DNA of 64,000 nt, taken from positions 3,472,001-3,536,000 of the forward strand of contig NZ_CP144164.1 of NCBI RefSeq assembly GCF_037478005.1. Reading direction: 5' to 3'. This stretch comes from Alteromonas sp. M12 (GTDB lineage: Bacteria; Pseudomonadota; Gammaproteobacteria; Enterobacterales; Alteromonadaceae). This document shows positions 1 to 9,204 of the stretch, piece by piece. The notes below the pieces were generated by a model. That model did no database searches. It saw only the letters and a list, made by a program, of their open reading frames with translations, and was not told the DNA's origin. Numbering within the stretch: position 1 is the first letter of the stretch; each line of letters starts with the position of its first letter. The translations under genes and the position numbers were made by a program.

Positions 1-38
1 AAAGAACTTTTCTATTTTTTCCAACGACAACTACTCCA

Positions 39-722
39 TTACTCAATGCCAATGAACTTGTGGGTTTGCAACGACAACCGCCAATTTTTAGCTATACATG
101 TTTTCACCGCCAGTTCAGTTGCTCTTTTTTGCTGACTAATGGGCTGCAAGTAAACTAACGGGGCCGGTGTTTGCTTAGCCCAGACTAACAACTCTTCAAG
201 TTCTTCAATATGTTTTTCCATGGCTATCGGATGCTTGATTTCATTCGCTCGATAAATGGCATCCTCTCTAACCTTAAAACCTCCCTTCATATCGACTTTC
301 GGCGAAACCGTCACCCAGGTCTTTGAGCTTACTTTTATTTCAAAGGTTCCGCTGGTTTCTACTGATACTGAATAACCGTGCTCAAATAAAGCGTCACATA
401 ATGGACGCAAATCATACATACAAGGTTCACCACCGGTTAAAATTACATTTTTGGCCTGATAATTTTGCTCTTCGAACAATTTCAGCAATCGTGTAATTGA
501 CGTCGAAAACCAATGCTCAGACTCCTGTGATTCGGCCATCACCTGTTCTGCATCTACTTGAAATTGCTGGTCTAAAGTCCAAGTATGTTTGGTATCGCAC
601 CAAGCACAGCCAACTGGACATCCTTGTAATCGAACAAATATGGAAGGCACACCGGTTAATGCCCCTTCCCCCTGAATAGACTCGAACACTTCATTTATTT
701 TATATTCTATGGGAGTTTGCAA
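39..722 (-). CDS. queE: 7-carboxy-7-deazaguanine synthase QueE
   Basis: Radical-SAM enzyme that converts 6-carboxytetrahydropterin to 7-carboxy-7-deazaguanine in queuosine/preQ0 synthesis. Visible signatures are [11 protein letters not shown] near the N-terminus, [18 protein letters not shown] (the CX3CX2C iron-sulfur cysteines), the SAM-binding TGGEPC, and the ending QTHKF typical of the enterobacterial QueE type. I place the start at the TTG at 722, because an AGAGGAAG ribosome site lies 5 bases before it and the resulting 227 residues match the usual length of about 223. An ATG at 803 would add 27 residues and has no Shine-Dalgarno sequence. The gene is divergent from queC, the previous enzyme-coding partner in the same pathway. 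Confidence 0.93.
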   Translation of the reverse strand: MQTPIEYKINEVFESIQGEGALTGVPSIFVRLQGCPVGCAWCDTKHTWTLDQQFQVDAEQVMAESQESEHWFSTSITRLLKLFEEQNYQAKNVILTGGEPCMYDLRPLCDALFEHGYSVSVETSGTFEIKVSSKTWVTVSPKVDMKGGFKVREDAIYRANEIKHPIAMEKHIEELEELLVWAKQTPAPLVYLQPISQQKRATELAVKTCIAKNWRLSLQTHKFIGIE

Positions 723-834
723 ATAGACTTCCTCTAGCACTTTGACTCGCTTAACGGCATAATTCGCCCTTTCCGGATTGCAGTCAAAGATTTGTAACTG
801 CATTAAAACAACAGATTATAGAGAAGCAAGGCAA

Positions 835-1491
835 ATGTCACAAAAGGTAGTGGTAATTTTTTCAGGTGGAATGGACTCATTCACTGTACTTAACAAAGTA
901 TTGCGGGAAGGATATGAAGTCTATGCATTGTCTTTTGACTATGGCCAACGCCACAACAAAGAACTGACTTATGCAGCAAATGTATGTAACGAGCTAAATA
1001 TAGCGCATAAAATCATCGATATATCCGCTATCAACGAACTTATCGGCGGTTCTTCATTAACCTCTGACATTGATGTGCCTGAAGGCCATTACGAACAGGA
1101 AAGTATGAAGACCACTGTTGTGCCTAATCGCAATATGATTTTGTTGTCGATGGCCGTTGGTTACGCTGTTTCATTGCACGCAAATAAAGTTTTTTATGGC
1201 GCTCACTCTGGTGACCATGCCATCTATCCTGATTGTCGACCTGAATTTGTGCATAAGATGAATGATGTGTGCGCTATTGCTAACTACGAAAAGGTTGAAA
1301 TTGCTTGTCCATATCTGGATGTAAGCAAAACGGCAATTCTCACTGATGGTTTAAAAATGGGCTTGAATTACAATAAAACCTGGACCTGTTATAACGGTCG
1401 TGAAAAAGCCTGTGGGAAATGTGGTGCCTGTCAGGAGCGTCTTGAAGCTTTTGCAGACAATAATGCAACCGATCCCCTCGCCTACGAATAA
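835..1491 (+). CDS. queC: 7-cyano-7-deazaguanine synthase QueC
   Basis: ATP-dependent enzyme that turns 7-carboxy-7-deazaguanine into preQ0, using the QueE product. The N-terminus [15 protein letters not shown] carries the PP-loop SGGMDS ATP-pyrophosphatase motif. The C-terminal [10 protein letters not shown] segment, with the preceding TWTCYNG, supplies the zinc-binding cysteines of QueC. The frame is open further upstream to 778, but the family begins right before the PP-loop, so ATG 835 is chosen. With the TTG start of queE at 722, the divergent intergenic space is 112 bases, enough for two promoters. I see no obvious preQ1 riboswitch in it. Confidence 0.95.
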   Translation: MSQKVVVIFSGGMDSFTVLNKVLREGYEVYALSFDYGQRHNKELTYAANVCNELNIAHKIIDISAINELIGGSSLTSDIDVPEGHYEQESMKTTVVPNRNMILLSMAVGYAVSLHANKVFYGAHSGDHAIYPDCRPEFVHKMNDVCAIANYEKVEIACPYLDVSKTAILTDGLKMGLNYNKTWTCYNGREKACGKCGACQERLEAFADNNATDPLAYE

Positions 1492-1505
1492 TACGAGTAA
1501 TAAGC

Positions 1506-2126
1506 ATGTCTAATCAAAAACAAAAAATTGTGCTGGCAACAGGCAATAAAGGTAAAGTCAGGGAGTTTGAACGATTGTTAGCAAACTTTCCTTATGAAGT
1601 TGTGCCGCAAAGTGAATTTGATCTGCCCGAGGCAGAGGAAACTGGCACCACCTTTGTGGAGAACGCCATCATCAAAGCTCGTCATGCCGCAAAGCTGACT
1701 GGCCTGCCTGCCATAGCCGATGACTCAGGCTTAGCAGTAGACGCCCTTGGGGGCGCTCCTGGCGTCTATTCGTCACGATATGCGGCAGCCGATGCCACGG
1801 ACCAACAAAACGTCGATAAATTGTTGACTGAGTTAGAAGACGTCGCAGATGAAAATCGCAGCGCGCGCTTTTTATGCGTCATTGTATTTATGCAATCGGC
1901 CGAAGATCCTACGCCTATTATTTGCCAAGGCGAATGGCATGGACACATCAGTCAAGTACGGCGAGGCGAGAAAGGATTTGGCTATGATCCGGTCTTTTGG
2001 GTTTCCTCACAAAACCAAACCGCAGCGCAGCTGCCAGCGGAAGTAAAAAACCGTCTTAGTCACCGTGGTAAAGCCATGTCCAAGCTATTGGCAAGCTTAT
2101 CCGACAAAATTGGATTAGTGGATTGA
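1506..2126 (+). CDS. rdgB: XTP/dITP diphosphatase (RdgB/HAM1 family)
   Basis: House-cleaning nucleotide pyrophosphatase that hydrolyses dITP, XTP and ITP to monophosphates and keeps deaminated purines out of DNA. The family signatures are all present: [16 protein letters not shown] at the N-terminus, [23 protein letters not shown] for substrate and metal binding, GFGYDPVFW, and LSHRGKAM near the C-terminus. The length of 206 residues is normal. It lies 14 bases after queC on the same strand and its stop overlaps the start of hemW by 4 bases (TTGA), so the two are probably co-translated. Confidence 0.95.
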   Translation: MSNQKQKIVLATGNKGKVREFERLLANFPYEVVPQSEFDLPEAEETGTTFVENAIIKARHAAKLTGLPAIADDSGLAVDALGGAPGVYSSRYAAADATDQQNVDKLLTELEDVADENRSARFLCVIVFMQSAEDPTPIICQGEWHGHISQVRRGEKGFGYDPVFWVSSQNQTAAQLPAEVKNRLSHRGKAMSKLLASLSDKIGLVD

Positions 2127-3262
2127 TCGCCCCACCGCTATCCCTTTACATTCACATTCCTTGGTGTGTACAAAAGTGTCCATACTGTGATTTTAATTCC
2201 CATGGCATGAAACAGGCCATCCCGGAAAAAGAGTATGTTCAACATCTATTAGCAGATCTCGAGTTCGATGCTCAACAAGTCAAAGGGCGCACCGTTAACA
2301 CTATTTTCATCGGTGGCGGAACACCCAGTTTACTAAGTGCTGAAGCACTGAGTACGCTATTGGTGGGGGTGTCACAGCGGGTTAATTTAGCCGCAGATGC
2401 AGAAATAACGTTAGAGGCAAACCCAGGCACAGTAGAAAGTCAAAAGTTCAACGATTTTAGCCAAGCGGGGGTTAATCGAATTTCCATTGGCGTGCAAAGT
2501 TTTCAGCCTGAAAAGCTCATCGCTTTGGGCCGTATTCACGATGATTCACAAGCCCTAAATGCCGCGCAATTTGCTAGAAACGCAGGCCTGAATAGTTTCA
2601 ATTTAGACTTAATGCACGGATTGCCAAATCAATCTATTGATGATGCGTTGAGTGATTTGAAGATTGCCATTGAGCAAAGGCCACCGCACCTGTCTTGGTA
2701 TCAACTTACCATAGAACCTAATACCCAATTTCATTCCAAACCACCGACTTTGCCGGATGACGATATCCTTTGGGATATCCAAGAGCAGGGCCAGGCTTTG
2801 CTTGATGCCGCGGGATATAAACAGTATGAAATCAGTGCCTACAGTCTGCCGGACCAGCAATGTCGACATAATTTAAACTATTGGCGCTTTGGAGATTATT
2901 TAGGGATAGGCTGTGGCGCTCATAGTAAAATTAGCGACCCCAAAAGCGGTTTAATAACCCGCACAGAAAAAGTTAAGCATCCTCGGGGTTATATGGATTT
3001 AAGTAAAGATTATCGATTTAAAACTTGGCAAGTCACACCTGAAGATGTGCCATTTGAGTTTTTTATGAATCGTTTACGTTTACTAGAGGCTTGTCCGAAA
3101 CAGGATTACGAAATGCTCACCGGGCAAACTCTGACTAAACCCTTGCGACAAAACTTGGCGTTAGCGGTACAAAAAGGGCTGTTATCAGAGACGCCAAATG
3201 CATGGCAATTAACATCTCTGGGCAAACGCTACTTGAACACCTTGCTCGAAACGCTGGTGTGA
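2123..3262 (+). CDS. hemW: Heme chaperone HemW (radical-SAM, HemN-like)
   Basis: Radical-SAM family protein that binds heme and inserts it into respiratory enzymes; formerly annotated as oxygen-independent coproporphyrinogen oxidase. It starts [19 protein letters not shown], with the CX3CX2C cluster followed by [10 protein letters not shown] and the [13 protein letters not shown] and YQLT segments are typical of HemN/HemW. The 379-residue length and the CX3CX2CXF cluster fit HemW rather than the longer HemN. The start is a TTG overlapping the rdgB stop codon (TTGA at 2123-2126). No closer ATG exists before the conserved LYIHIPWC motif. Confidence 0.92.
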   Translation: MIAPPLSLYIHIPWCVQKCPYCDFNSHGMKQAIPEKEYVQHLLADLEFDAQQVKGRTVNTIFIGGGTPSLLSAEALSTLLVGVSQRVNLAADAEITLEANPGTVESQKFNDFSQAGVNRISIGVQSFQPEKLIALGRIHDDSQALNAAQFARNAGLNSFNLDLMHGLPNQSIDDALSDLKIAIEQRPPHLSWYQLTIEPNTQFHSKPPTLPDDDILWDIQEQGQALLDAAGYKQYEISAYSLPDQQCRHNLNYWRFGDYLGIGCGAHSKISDPKSGLITRTEKVKHPRGYMDLSKDYRFKTWQVTPEDVPFEFFMNRLRLLEACPKQDYEMLTGQTLTKPLRQNLALAVQKGLLSETPNAWQLTSLGKRYLNTLLETLV

Positions 3263-3275
3263 TTTGACTAGATTT

Positions 3276-4064
3276 TTAGTCAGTCATCTTGGTTTTTGAA
3301 GTAATGATGACATTGATGTCTTTCAGCTCCGGAATATTTTCCCGTAAGTTTTCTTCGATTTGATCTAAGTGATTCATTTTTTTACAAAACCAGTGGGCTT
3401 TCTTGCGTAAATATTGTGCTTTAGAGCCCACTTGCCTTTCCAATTCCTGTCCCATTGCTTCAATGCGCTGTGACAAATCATCTACTTTTTGCTCGGTTTC
3501 TTCGGTGCCACCATCACTTAGGCCACCAATAGCAGACAACACGCCGCCTAAAGAGGTGTTGAAGGCCTTTTCCAACTGCTCTTCTATTTCTTGATCAACT
3601 AAATCATTGACGTTTTCTAAGCGCCCGGGGCCGATGTAAAAGTTTTCATTGGCTTGAATGAATTTTTCTTTAATGCGATCTTGCACCCGCTGCAGTGAAG
3701 ATTGGACTTTTTCGTAATTTGTATTATCGGTGCCAACCAAGCCCTGATAGACGTGCTCTACCGTTTCAACAGCAAGTTGCACACCTTCAGTGGCCAAAAT
3801 AATCATTTTTGGCACCACATAATGTATTCCAGTGGAGAAGTCTTGCAGATCAGCCAATTGTTTAGGCGCAAGTTGAATAACATCACCAAACACAATCAAT
3901 TGATTGGTATCATTGATTTGATAAATCGTACGGCTGTTATCATCCACAACACGGATCTGGCGATCGTTCACCACAACACCGTATTTTAGATCAATGTCAC
4001 ATTTGAGATCCGCAAAACTAGTCAGCGGATAAACCAAACATATTATTAACAGCAAAGCTCGCAT
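3276..4064 (-). CDS. YggN-like DUF2884 secreted protein
   Basis: Exported protein of unknown function resembling E. coli YggN (DUF2884). A signal peptide, MRALLLIICLVYPLTSFA, precedes a mature region starting DLKCDIDLKYGVVV. The remainder is a long, mostly helical, charged protein with two cysteines near the N-terminus and one near the C-terminal WFCKKM. The length of 262 residues is close to the family's. It converges with hemW, with only 13 bases between stop codons. A small TGACTA/TAGTCA hairpin sits at the junction. The job of the protein is unknown; a periplasmic location is inferred from the signal peptide. Confidence 0.75.
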   Translation of the reverse strand: MRALLLIICLVYPLTSFADLKCDIDLKYGVVVNDRQIRVVDDNSRTIYQINDTNQLIVFGDVIQLAPKQLADLQDFSTGIHYVVPKMIILATEGVQLAVETVEHVYQGLVGTDNTNYEKVQSSLQRVQDRIKEKFIQANENFYIGPGRLENVNDLVDQEIEEQLEKAFNTSLGGVLSAIGGLSDGGTEETEQKVDDLSQRIEAMGQELERQVGSKAQYLRKKAHWFCKKMNHLDQIEENLRENIPELKDINVIITSKTKMTD

Positions 4065-4154
4065 TCATACATACCAATAATGACTCAGCGTTTATTGTGG
4101 ACTGAATCTGGTAGGAAAAAAAGTAGTGAATAGACAAGCCGGATAAAATACAAG

Positions 4155-4661
4155 TTAATCGGCAGTACGCACTAATCTTACAAACACAAATAGGTCTTTT
4201 TGTTTGATTGAGTTACTACTATTGAAAAACGCGACAACCCAAGCTCTTTGCGAATCAGACAACGACGGCGTTGAACTCCAATAATCATCTGAAGGGGTAT
4301 TAGGAAAGCGTGTTTCATTAATCGCAGGTCTTACGCACTGTCTTTCGGTGAGGCTAGACAGTTCTTTTACGTTAGGTAATCGCCATCCGTCTAAACTTGC
4401 AAATTCGTAACCATGGGCTTGCTGCAGGGCCTGTTGCCAGGTCAATGCATCGGCATCCCCAGTGCAAGTGCCGTTTTCCCAGGTTTGCCCTAAACTACAT
4501 TGCATCCACATTAAATCATGATCGGTGTCGGTAACAGTGCCGTCGCCATTATCAATAAATTGGGTTTCAGAGGCCGTAGCAGGCGAATCAGACAAACAAG
4601 TTTGCGCAGAAACCACACCACTGAGTAACGACATGACACAGGCAACCAGAGTTAATTTCAT
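4155..4661 (-). CDS. Secreted DUF1566 domain protein (small)
   Basis: Exported 168-residue protein that is little more than one DUF1566 (Lcl C-terminal type) domain after the signal peptide MKLTLVACVMSLLSGVVSAQ. Signatures are FIDNGDGTVTDTDHDLMWMQC, LTWQQALQQA, DGWRLPNVKELSSL, YWSSTP and the ending FVFVRLVRTAD. The family occurs in surface and adhesin-like proteins, and its biochemical role is unsettled. It begins 2 bases after the stop of the larger DUF1566 lipoprotein upstream, so the two are surely one transcript and probably form a functional pair. Confidence 0.75.
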   Translation of the reverse strand: MKLTLVACVMSLLSGVVSAQTCLSDSPATASETQFIDNGDGTVTDTDHDLMWMQCSLGQTWENGTCTGDADALTWQQALQQAHGYEFASLDGWRLPNVKELSSLTERQCVRPAINETRFPNTPSDDYWSSTPSLSDSQRAWVVAFFNSSNSIKQKDLFVFVRLVRTAD

Positions 4662-4662
4662 A

Positions 4663-6381
4663 TTAACGTCCTCCTCGAACTAAGCGTACTTTGCCTAAGG
4701 TTGATTTGTTTAAAAAGTTATCATTGCCAGTGGAAAAATCAATGGCCCAAGCGGTTTGTGAAGCATCGTCAGATACGCCATCAGCACTGGGTTGACTGGT
4801 CCAATACCAAAGCGGAGATGTCACAAAATCGTCGGTATAAGGAAAGTAATTTAAATCTATTTTGGTCCCCGTAACATTACCGTAGTGAACCAACGAAAGT
4901 AGTTCATTATGGGTGGGTAATCGCCAATCATAAAAATTGCAAAGTCCGGCTTGGTTAACCGCTGCTACGAATGACTCGGTATCACATTGATCATTATCGC
5001 AGGTTAAACTTAAGCTGCCCTGAGTACCTTCGTAACCACCGTTTAAATCTTCTTGATACCAACTGAACGAATGTTCGGCGCCATGCAATTCACTATCATC
5101 GGTTTTCACTTCCCACACCAGACCAGTAGTATTGTCTCGCACACAGCTCCAATCTTGGCTAGTATCATCTTGTTCATCGCCGATGGCGTCTAGTTTGGTA
5201 AAGTCGAATCCTTGCTCTCCACGTCCGGCTTTTTCTAACAAGCCATTTTCGCTAATGATGTCTTGCCCTCGTTGACCATCTTGACCTGGGAACGCCGACT
5301 GATGTTGCGTGCCATTTTGTGTCAAAGAGGCTTGTAAAGTAACGCCTGTGTCATTCATATTGCTAATCGGCAGAGGCTTAATCCGCACGTTGATGCTGTC
5401 TTCCACTTCATTTCCGTATGCATCCGTTACCATAAGCGTAAAAGTAACAAGCTCAGTTTGGGTCACTAAAGGCGCGATGGCATAAGTTTTTTCTGCACTA
5501 CGATTATTAATCACTGGCACTAACTCTGAATCATTTAACCAGTCGAATAGCAACGGAAGACCAGCAGGGATGCTGGTGCTGGCTGCGCCTGTGAGCAGTA
5601 TGATTTCGCCAGAAAAGACTTGATGATCAACACCAGCGTCGACTAAAGGCTGAGTTTGGCTAGCACTTAGTACCTGCAGCGTAATCGAGGCTGTATCCTG
5701 CGCACCTTCTTGATCGGTAACCGTTAATTCGAAGCTTAACGCATTTGCATCATCCAAAATCGGCGTAACAAACGCGATGCTATCACCATCTAAACTCACA
5801 TTATCTAGCACATTGGTTCCGGCAGTTTGTTGCCAGCGCCATGCCGCTATTGGGTCAAGGCTGTCCGCTGGATCGACATCGCTGCTAGCACTACCATCTA
5901 AGGTAATTTCTATGCCTGCAGGGTAGCTACCATTGATAACAGGATTAAGAACTTCGATAAGTGCACTGGGCGCTTCATTAACTGGGTTTATTTGATATTC
6001 AACGGTATCAGAGCCCTGATTCCCATTTTCGTCGGTTACCACCAAAGTGAGTACATAAGTTAATATTTCTGTGGCGCTGGGAGCAATAAAAGTTGCTGCG
6101 GGTGAATTAGCATCTTCATGGGTAATGGTTAACGCCGGCGAAGCGCTCCAGCTGTATGTTAGCGTATCTGTCGTACCTTGGGCGGTGGCATTAAGCACTA
6201 CGGTACTTTGCTCATTAACACTTTTATTAGTACCTGCATTTACCAATACATCGGGGGTTGGCTGATTAGTGTCACTATCTAAGGAGCTTCCTGAGCAGCT
6301 GGCGAGCAGTAAAACCATAGCGATAACTGCTACTACCTTGTATTGTCTAAGAAATAGTAAGTAATTCAAAAATAACCCCAT
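4663..6381 (-). CDS. Lipoprotein with PKD/cadherin-like repeats and C-terminal DUF1566 domain
   Basis: Predicted surface or outer-membrane lipoprotein of 572 residues. The signal sequence ends in the lipobox LLASC near residue 29, later than usual because of an N-terminal extension MGLFLNYLLFLRQYK; a downstream start is possible. Three Ig-like PKD/cadherin-type repeats follow (about residues 45-340; strings such as LTYSWSASP, YVLTLVVTDENG, FELTVTDQEGAQD, FTLMVTDAYGNEVED). A short glycine-rich FPGQDGQRGQD stretch precedes the C-terminal DUF1566 domain (TGLVWEVKTDD, YDWRLPTHNELLSL, KVRLVRGGR). It lies directly upstream of the small DUF1566 gene. An adhesin-like role is inferred from architecture only. 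Confidence 0.75.
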   Translation of the reverse strand: MGLFLNYLLFLRQYKVVAVIAMVLLLASCSGSSLDSDTNQPTPDVLVNAGTNKSVNEQSTVVLNATAQGTTDTLTYSWSASPALTITHEDANSPAATFIAPSATEILTYVLTLVVTDENGNQGSDTVEYQINPVNEAPSALIEVLNPVINGSYPAGIEITLDGSASSDVDPADSLDPIAAWRWQQTAGTNVLDNVSLDGDSIAFVTPILDDANALSFELTVTDQEGAQDTASITLQVLSASQTQPLVDAGVDHQVFSGEIILLTGAASTSIPAGLPLLFDWLNDSELVPVINNRSAEKTYAIAPLVTQTELVTFTLMVTDAYGNEVEDSINVRIKPLPISNMNDTGVTLQASLTQNGTQHQSAFPGQDGQRGQDIISENGLLEKAGRGEQGFDFTKLDAIGDEQDDTSQDWSCVRDNTTGLVWEVKTDDSELHGAEHSFSWYQEDLNGGYEGTQGSLSLTCDNDQCDTESFVAAVNQAGLCNFYDWRLPTHNELLSLVHYGNVTGTKIDLNYFPYTDDFVTSPLWYWTSQPSADGVSDDASQTAWAIDFSTGNDNFLNKSTLGKVRLVRGGR

Positions 6382-6511
6382 AATTGATCAATCAATTTTA
6401 ATCGATTAGCAAATAGATACGTCTGTGCCTCATTGATTTAAGTTTAGCAATTAATATACCAAACAAAGGTTATGGCCTTAATAAAGGGTAAAATAAGGGG
6501 CTAGTCTAGAT

Positions 6512-6997
6512 TTAACTGTTTCTTAAGTTTTCTTCTAATGCGCTCAATTTGACTTGTACCGACTCCAACCTTTTTTTATTTTCGGCCACATCAGTGACAT
6601 CGTAAATCATCATGCAAATGGTACTTACCTCACCAGTTGCACTAGCTAACGGGGATATAGTGATGTTTTGATACATAAAATCTTCACTACCAGTTATAGG
6701 ACGGTAATTAGGAAATCTAAATAAGAATGGGCGTTGCTCCCAAGTCATGAATGCCCGTGTACCTAGCTCAAATACCGGGCGCGTTTTGCGGCGAAACCAT
6801 TGCGGGTGAATATCGGGGAATAATTCAAACAGGCTTTTATTCTGTACCTGACTTGGCAACAAACCGCTGTGACTTTCCATGAATCCATTCCACACTTTGA
6901 CCACAAAATCTTGATTCAGCACCACTATACCCACATCAACGTTTTGTACCATATCCATCATCCAATGGAATTCTGCCATTTCGTAATTTATCGGCAT
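6512..6997 (-). CDS. PAS-domain signalling protein
   Basis: Cytoplasmic 161-residue protein with a single PAS domain (VQNVDVGIVVLNQDFVVKVWNGFMESHSGLLPSQVQNKSLFELFP at about residues 17-60) and a PAC-like end (ISPLASATGEVSTICMMIYDVTDVAE), followed by a short coiled coil. No kinase, cyclase or DNA-binding output is present, so it probably senses a signal or serves as a partner. It starts 2 bases after the CheY-CheC regulator gene ends, which makes a two-gene operon and suggests the regulator is its output. The ligand is unknown. Confidence 0.75.
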   Translation of the reverse strand: MPINYEMAEFHWMMDMVQNVDVGIVVLNQDFVVKVWNGFMESHSGLLPSQVQNKSLFELFPDIHPQWFRRKTRPVFELGTRAFMTWEQRPFLFRFPNYRPITGSEDFMYQNITISPLASATGEVSTICMMIYDVTDVAENKKRLESVQVKLSALEENLRNS

Positions 6998-6999
6998 GG

Positions 7000-7995
7000 C
7001 TAATCCTCCAGTAGGTGTGAAAGTTTATAGTTCATCACCTGCATCGATTCTTCGGTAAACAACAACACCAAATCACACTGCACGTTGTATCCTTCTAAAC
7101 CATAACTAAGCTCAATGGCTAAAGTTCTGCGCCACTTAGCCTTATTATGTGAAATAAGCTCGGATACACTTCTGTGTTGGCCCAACACAATGGGGTGCCC
7201 TTGACTGAAATTTAAATCAAGCTGATTGGCAAAGCCCCGCAAACATGTACCAATTAAAATGTTGGCGGCATCCATGAGTAATTCGAGTTGCACTTGGTCG
7301 TCGATTTCCTCCGTAACATTCATTATTTTAGCCACATCGCCAAAACTTGAATCACTCAGAATAAACAGAGCTTCCCCCGACACCCCGGCCCCTAAAAAGC
7401 CCTGACAGATGCCAGAAACAGAGTCTTTATCTTCAATGTCTTGCAGCATCATATGCAGTTCAGACACTTCAATTAGGTTTACATTAGGAATCGGTAGTTT
7501 GACGAACACGTTTAACATACGGGCTAAGTGATCGCCCGCCTGCCCCATAGCAATGTTAGTTATTTCTTGGTAACAATCACGTATGTCTGCGGGCAAAGAA
7601 GAGGCAAGAATTTGCGCTTCTATTTGTTCTTTAGCAATGAATTGGTGTTTAACCAACACTGCATGAATTTGTTCAGGATTGACCGGTTTCTCGATAAACT
7701 CGATGGCCCCCAAAGCCTTGACTCTTTCATGGGCTGTGGGCTGCACGTCACCAGAGATGACAATAACTTGCGAGTTCAGTTGATTTTTTTGCAGCATTTT
7801 CAGCGTTTCATAACCGTCCATTATCGGCATATTGAGATCAAGAAACATTAACTGCCCTTTTCCTTCTTCTATCGCAGCAATTGCTTCTTTACCGTGTTTA
7901 GCAAAATGAATCGCAACTTCCCAATCTCGGGGAAGACATTTAGCAACTTGTTTGCGCGCGACCATAGAATCGTCACATATCAACACTGAAAACAT
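7000..7995 (-). CDS. Response regulator with C-terminal CheC/CheX-type domain
   Basis: The N-terminal receiver domain (residues 1-120) has the expected pocket: ICDDS acidic pair, phospho-acceptor Asp in MFLDLNMPIMDGYE, VISGD, and the conserved Lys in FIEKPVN. The C-terminal region (about 140-330) resembles CheC-family CheY-P phosphatases. It has two helices with E/D-x-x-N motifs, EITNIAMGQAG and MDAANILIGT, plus an internal sheet region. Known proteins of this build act on chemotaxis or other receiver phosphate. No chemotaxis genes lie nearby, so the partner is unknown. It is followed at once by the PAS gene. Confidence 0.82.
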   Translation of the reverse strand: MFSVLICDDSMVARKQVAKCLPRDWEVAIHFAKHGKEAIAAIEEGKGQLMFLDLNMPIMDGYETLKMLQKNQLNSQVIVISGDVQPTAHERVKALGAIEFIEKPVNPEQIHAVLVKHQFIAKEQIEAQILASSLPADIRDCYQEITNIAMGQAGDHLARMLNVFVKLPIPNVNLIEVSELHMMLQDIEDKDSVSGICQGFLGAGVSGEALFILSDSSFGDVAKIMNVTEEIDDQVQLELLMDAANILIGTCLRGFANQLDLNFSQGHPIVLGQHRSVSELISHNKAKWRRTLAIELSYGLEGYNVQCDLVLLFTEESMQVMNYKLSHLLED

Positions 7996-8562
7996 ATTAA
8001 TAAATATTCACTATTTAAAACGATAAGACATTGGATGAAATTAAGTCACAACTTAAGGGTAAAAATTTTCAACAAAAGCTAGAAAATTCATTCGCTTGTC
8101 AGTTGCTGTATGTTAATAAATAGCAGTGTTTGAAAATAACACCAATTAAAAGCCGTGTTTAATTTGATGGGGATCATGATTAAAGCTGTGATTCGCATAT
8201 TTTTGATTTTTGCTTACTTACTCAAACTTGTGGCAAATCAATCGCCTGTGCAGATAGTCGATTAAATAAACACAAAGTTTGCAACTAGGAAGAAATTATT
8301 CGGTATTTTCAGATATCCAAGGCGCAAAAAAAGAGGCTGTGTTTTGCAACTATCAGCCTCAATATAATCCAGGAATTAATACATGTTTAAAAAATGGGTT
8401 TCAAAAGCATGTATTCATCGGTTCACTACGCCGATACTTAAATCTATTCATACAATCCGTTGATTTACAGCGAATTGTGACGAAATCACACTATTCTGGG
8501 TTAAACACCTCCTTTGCTGTCGTTAACGTTTTTGGTTTGTGGCTTCTATGTCACAAACCCTC
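7996..8562. other. Intergenic stretch upstream of the CheY-CheC gene
   Basis: AT-rich region holding the promoter area of the regulator at 7995. Two tiny plus-strand reading frames have some Shine-Dalgarno support. One is 8176-8265 (29 codons, GGGG before the ATG, hydrophobic middle); the other is 8383-8463 (26 codons, AGGA before the ATG, Lys/Arg-rich). Neither resembles anything I know. I would not call them genes from sequence alone. The longer open frame 8279-8596 lacks a good start and runs into the repeat array. Confidence 0.3.
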
Positions 8563-8837
8563 TGTAGCATGGGCATTAGCCCATGGAACACCATAGATTC
8601 ACCAAACCTCATGTAGCATGGGCTTTAGCCCATAGAACACCATAGATTCACCAAACCTCCTGTAGCATGGGCTTTAGCCCATAGAACACCATAGATTCAC
8701 CAAGCCTCCTGTAGCATGGGCTTTAGTCCATGGAACACCATCGATTCACCAAACCTCCTGTAGCATGGGCTTTAGCCCATGGAACACCATAGATTCACCA
8801 AACCTCCTGTAGCATGGGCTTTAGCCCATGGAACACC
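8563..8837. repeat. 49-bp tandem hairpin repeat array, about 5.6 units
   Basis: Units start at 8563, 8612, 8661, 8710, 8759 and 8808, an exact 49-bp period with only a few substitutions between copies; the last unit is truncated after about 30 bases. Each unit contains the near-perfect palindrome CATGGGCTTTAGCCCATG (stem of 7-8 bp) followed by an unpaired tail with ACACCATAGATTCACC. Some copies carry changes on one arm (AGTCCATGG, AGCCCATAG). No unique spacers lie between units, so it is not a CRISPR array. It sits just past the 3' end of the minus-strand DUF3718 gene. Confidence 0.9.
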
Positions 8838-8865
8838 AACATTTCCACTAAATCCTTAGCAATGA

Positions 8866-9204
8866 CTATCTTTTTGCCAACCTATTGTCGTAACTGAGAT
8901 TAACCTTGCGGGCTAAAAATCCAGCAGTTTCATGAGCTTCATGCATTGCCGCAAAATCAACGGCTGATTTACCATTACACACCAACCCTTTGGCTACGGT
9001 TTTATAATTTAAATTACCCGATTTTATGGCTTTTTGAAGTTGTCTGGGATTATCACTCTTTAAAGCCTTGCAAACCTTAATAAGGGAAGCTTCTTGAGAT
9101 GATGTTAAAGGAGAAGCGGCTAACGCACTATTCGTTGCAAATGCACCCAACATAACCGCTACAAACATTAATCTTTTATTTTTCACGTTATTCAAAAATT
9201 TCAT
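8866..9204 (-). CDS. Small secreted DUF3718-like protein
   Basis: Exported 112-residue protein with a signal peptide ending NSALAASP and a mature part containing two cysteines (VCKALKS and VCNGKSAVDFA). The arrangement Cys, KxxxKSG, TVAKGLVCNG, DFA resembles the short DUF3718 proteins common in Alteromonadales and Vibrionales. Function is unknown. The same fold appears to recur at 23906-24250 in this window, where the pattern is LCAVATEG, KKSGLSKRYVATKVTCNDLQF. It is transcribed as a single gene, and the 49-bp hairpin array lies directly behind its stop codon. Confidence 0.6.
   Translation of the reverse strand: MKFLNNVKNKRLMFVAVMLGAFATNSALAASPLTSSQEASLIKVCKALKSDNPRQLQKAIKSGNLNYKTVAKGLVCNGKSAVDFAAMHEAHETAGFLARKVNLSYDNRLAKR

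Noticed and set aside
722..834. preQ1 riboswitch before queC
   Set aside because: The divergent gap is short and I could not fit a preQ1 aptamer with its A-rich tail; no evidence.
8279..8596. Plus-strand frame of 105 codons before the repeat array
   Set aside because: Non-ATG start, no ribosome site, and the last codons run into the tandem hairpins.
8563..8837. Possible CRISPR array
   Set aside because: Repeats are directly adjacent with a constant 49-bp period and no unique spacers, and no cas genes are present.
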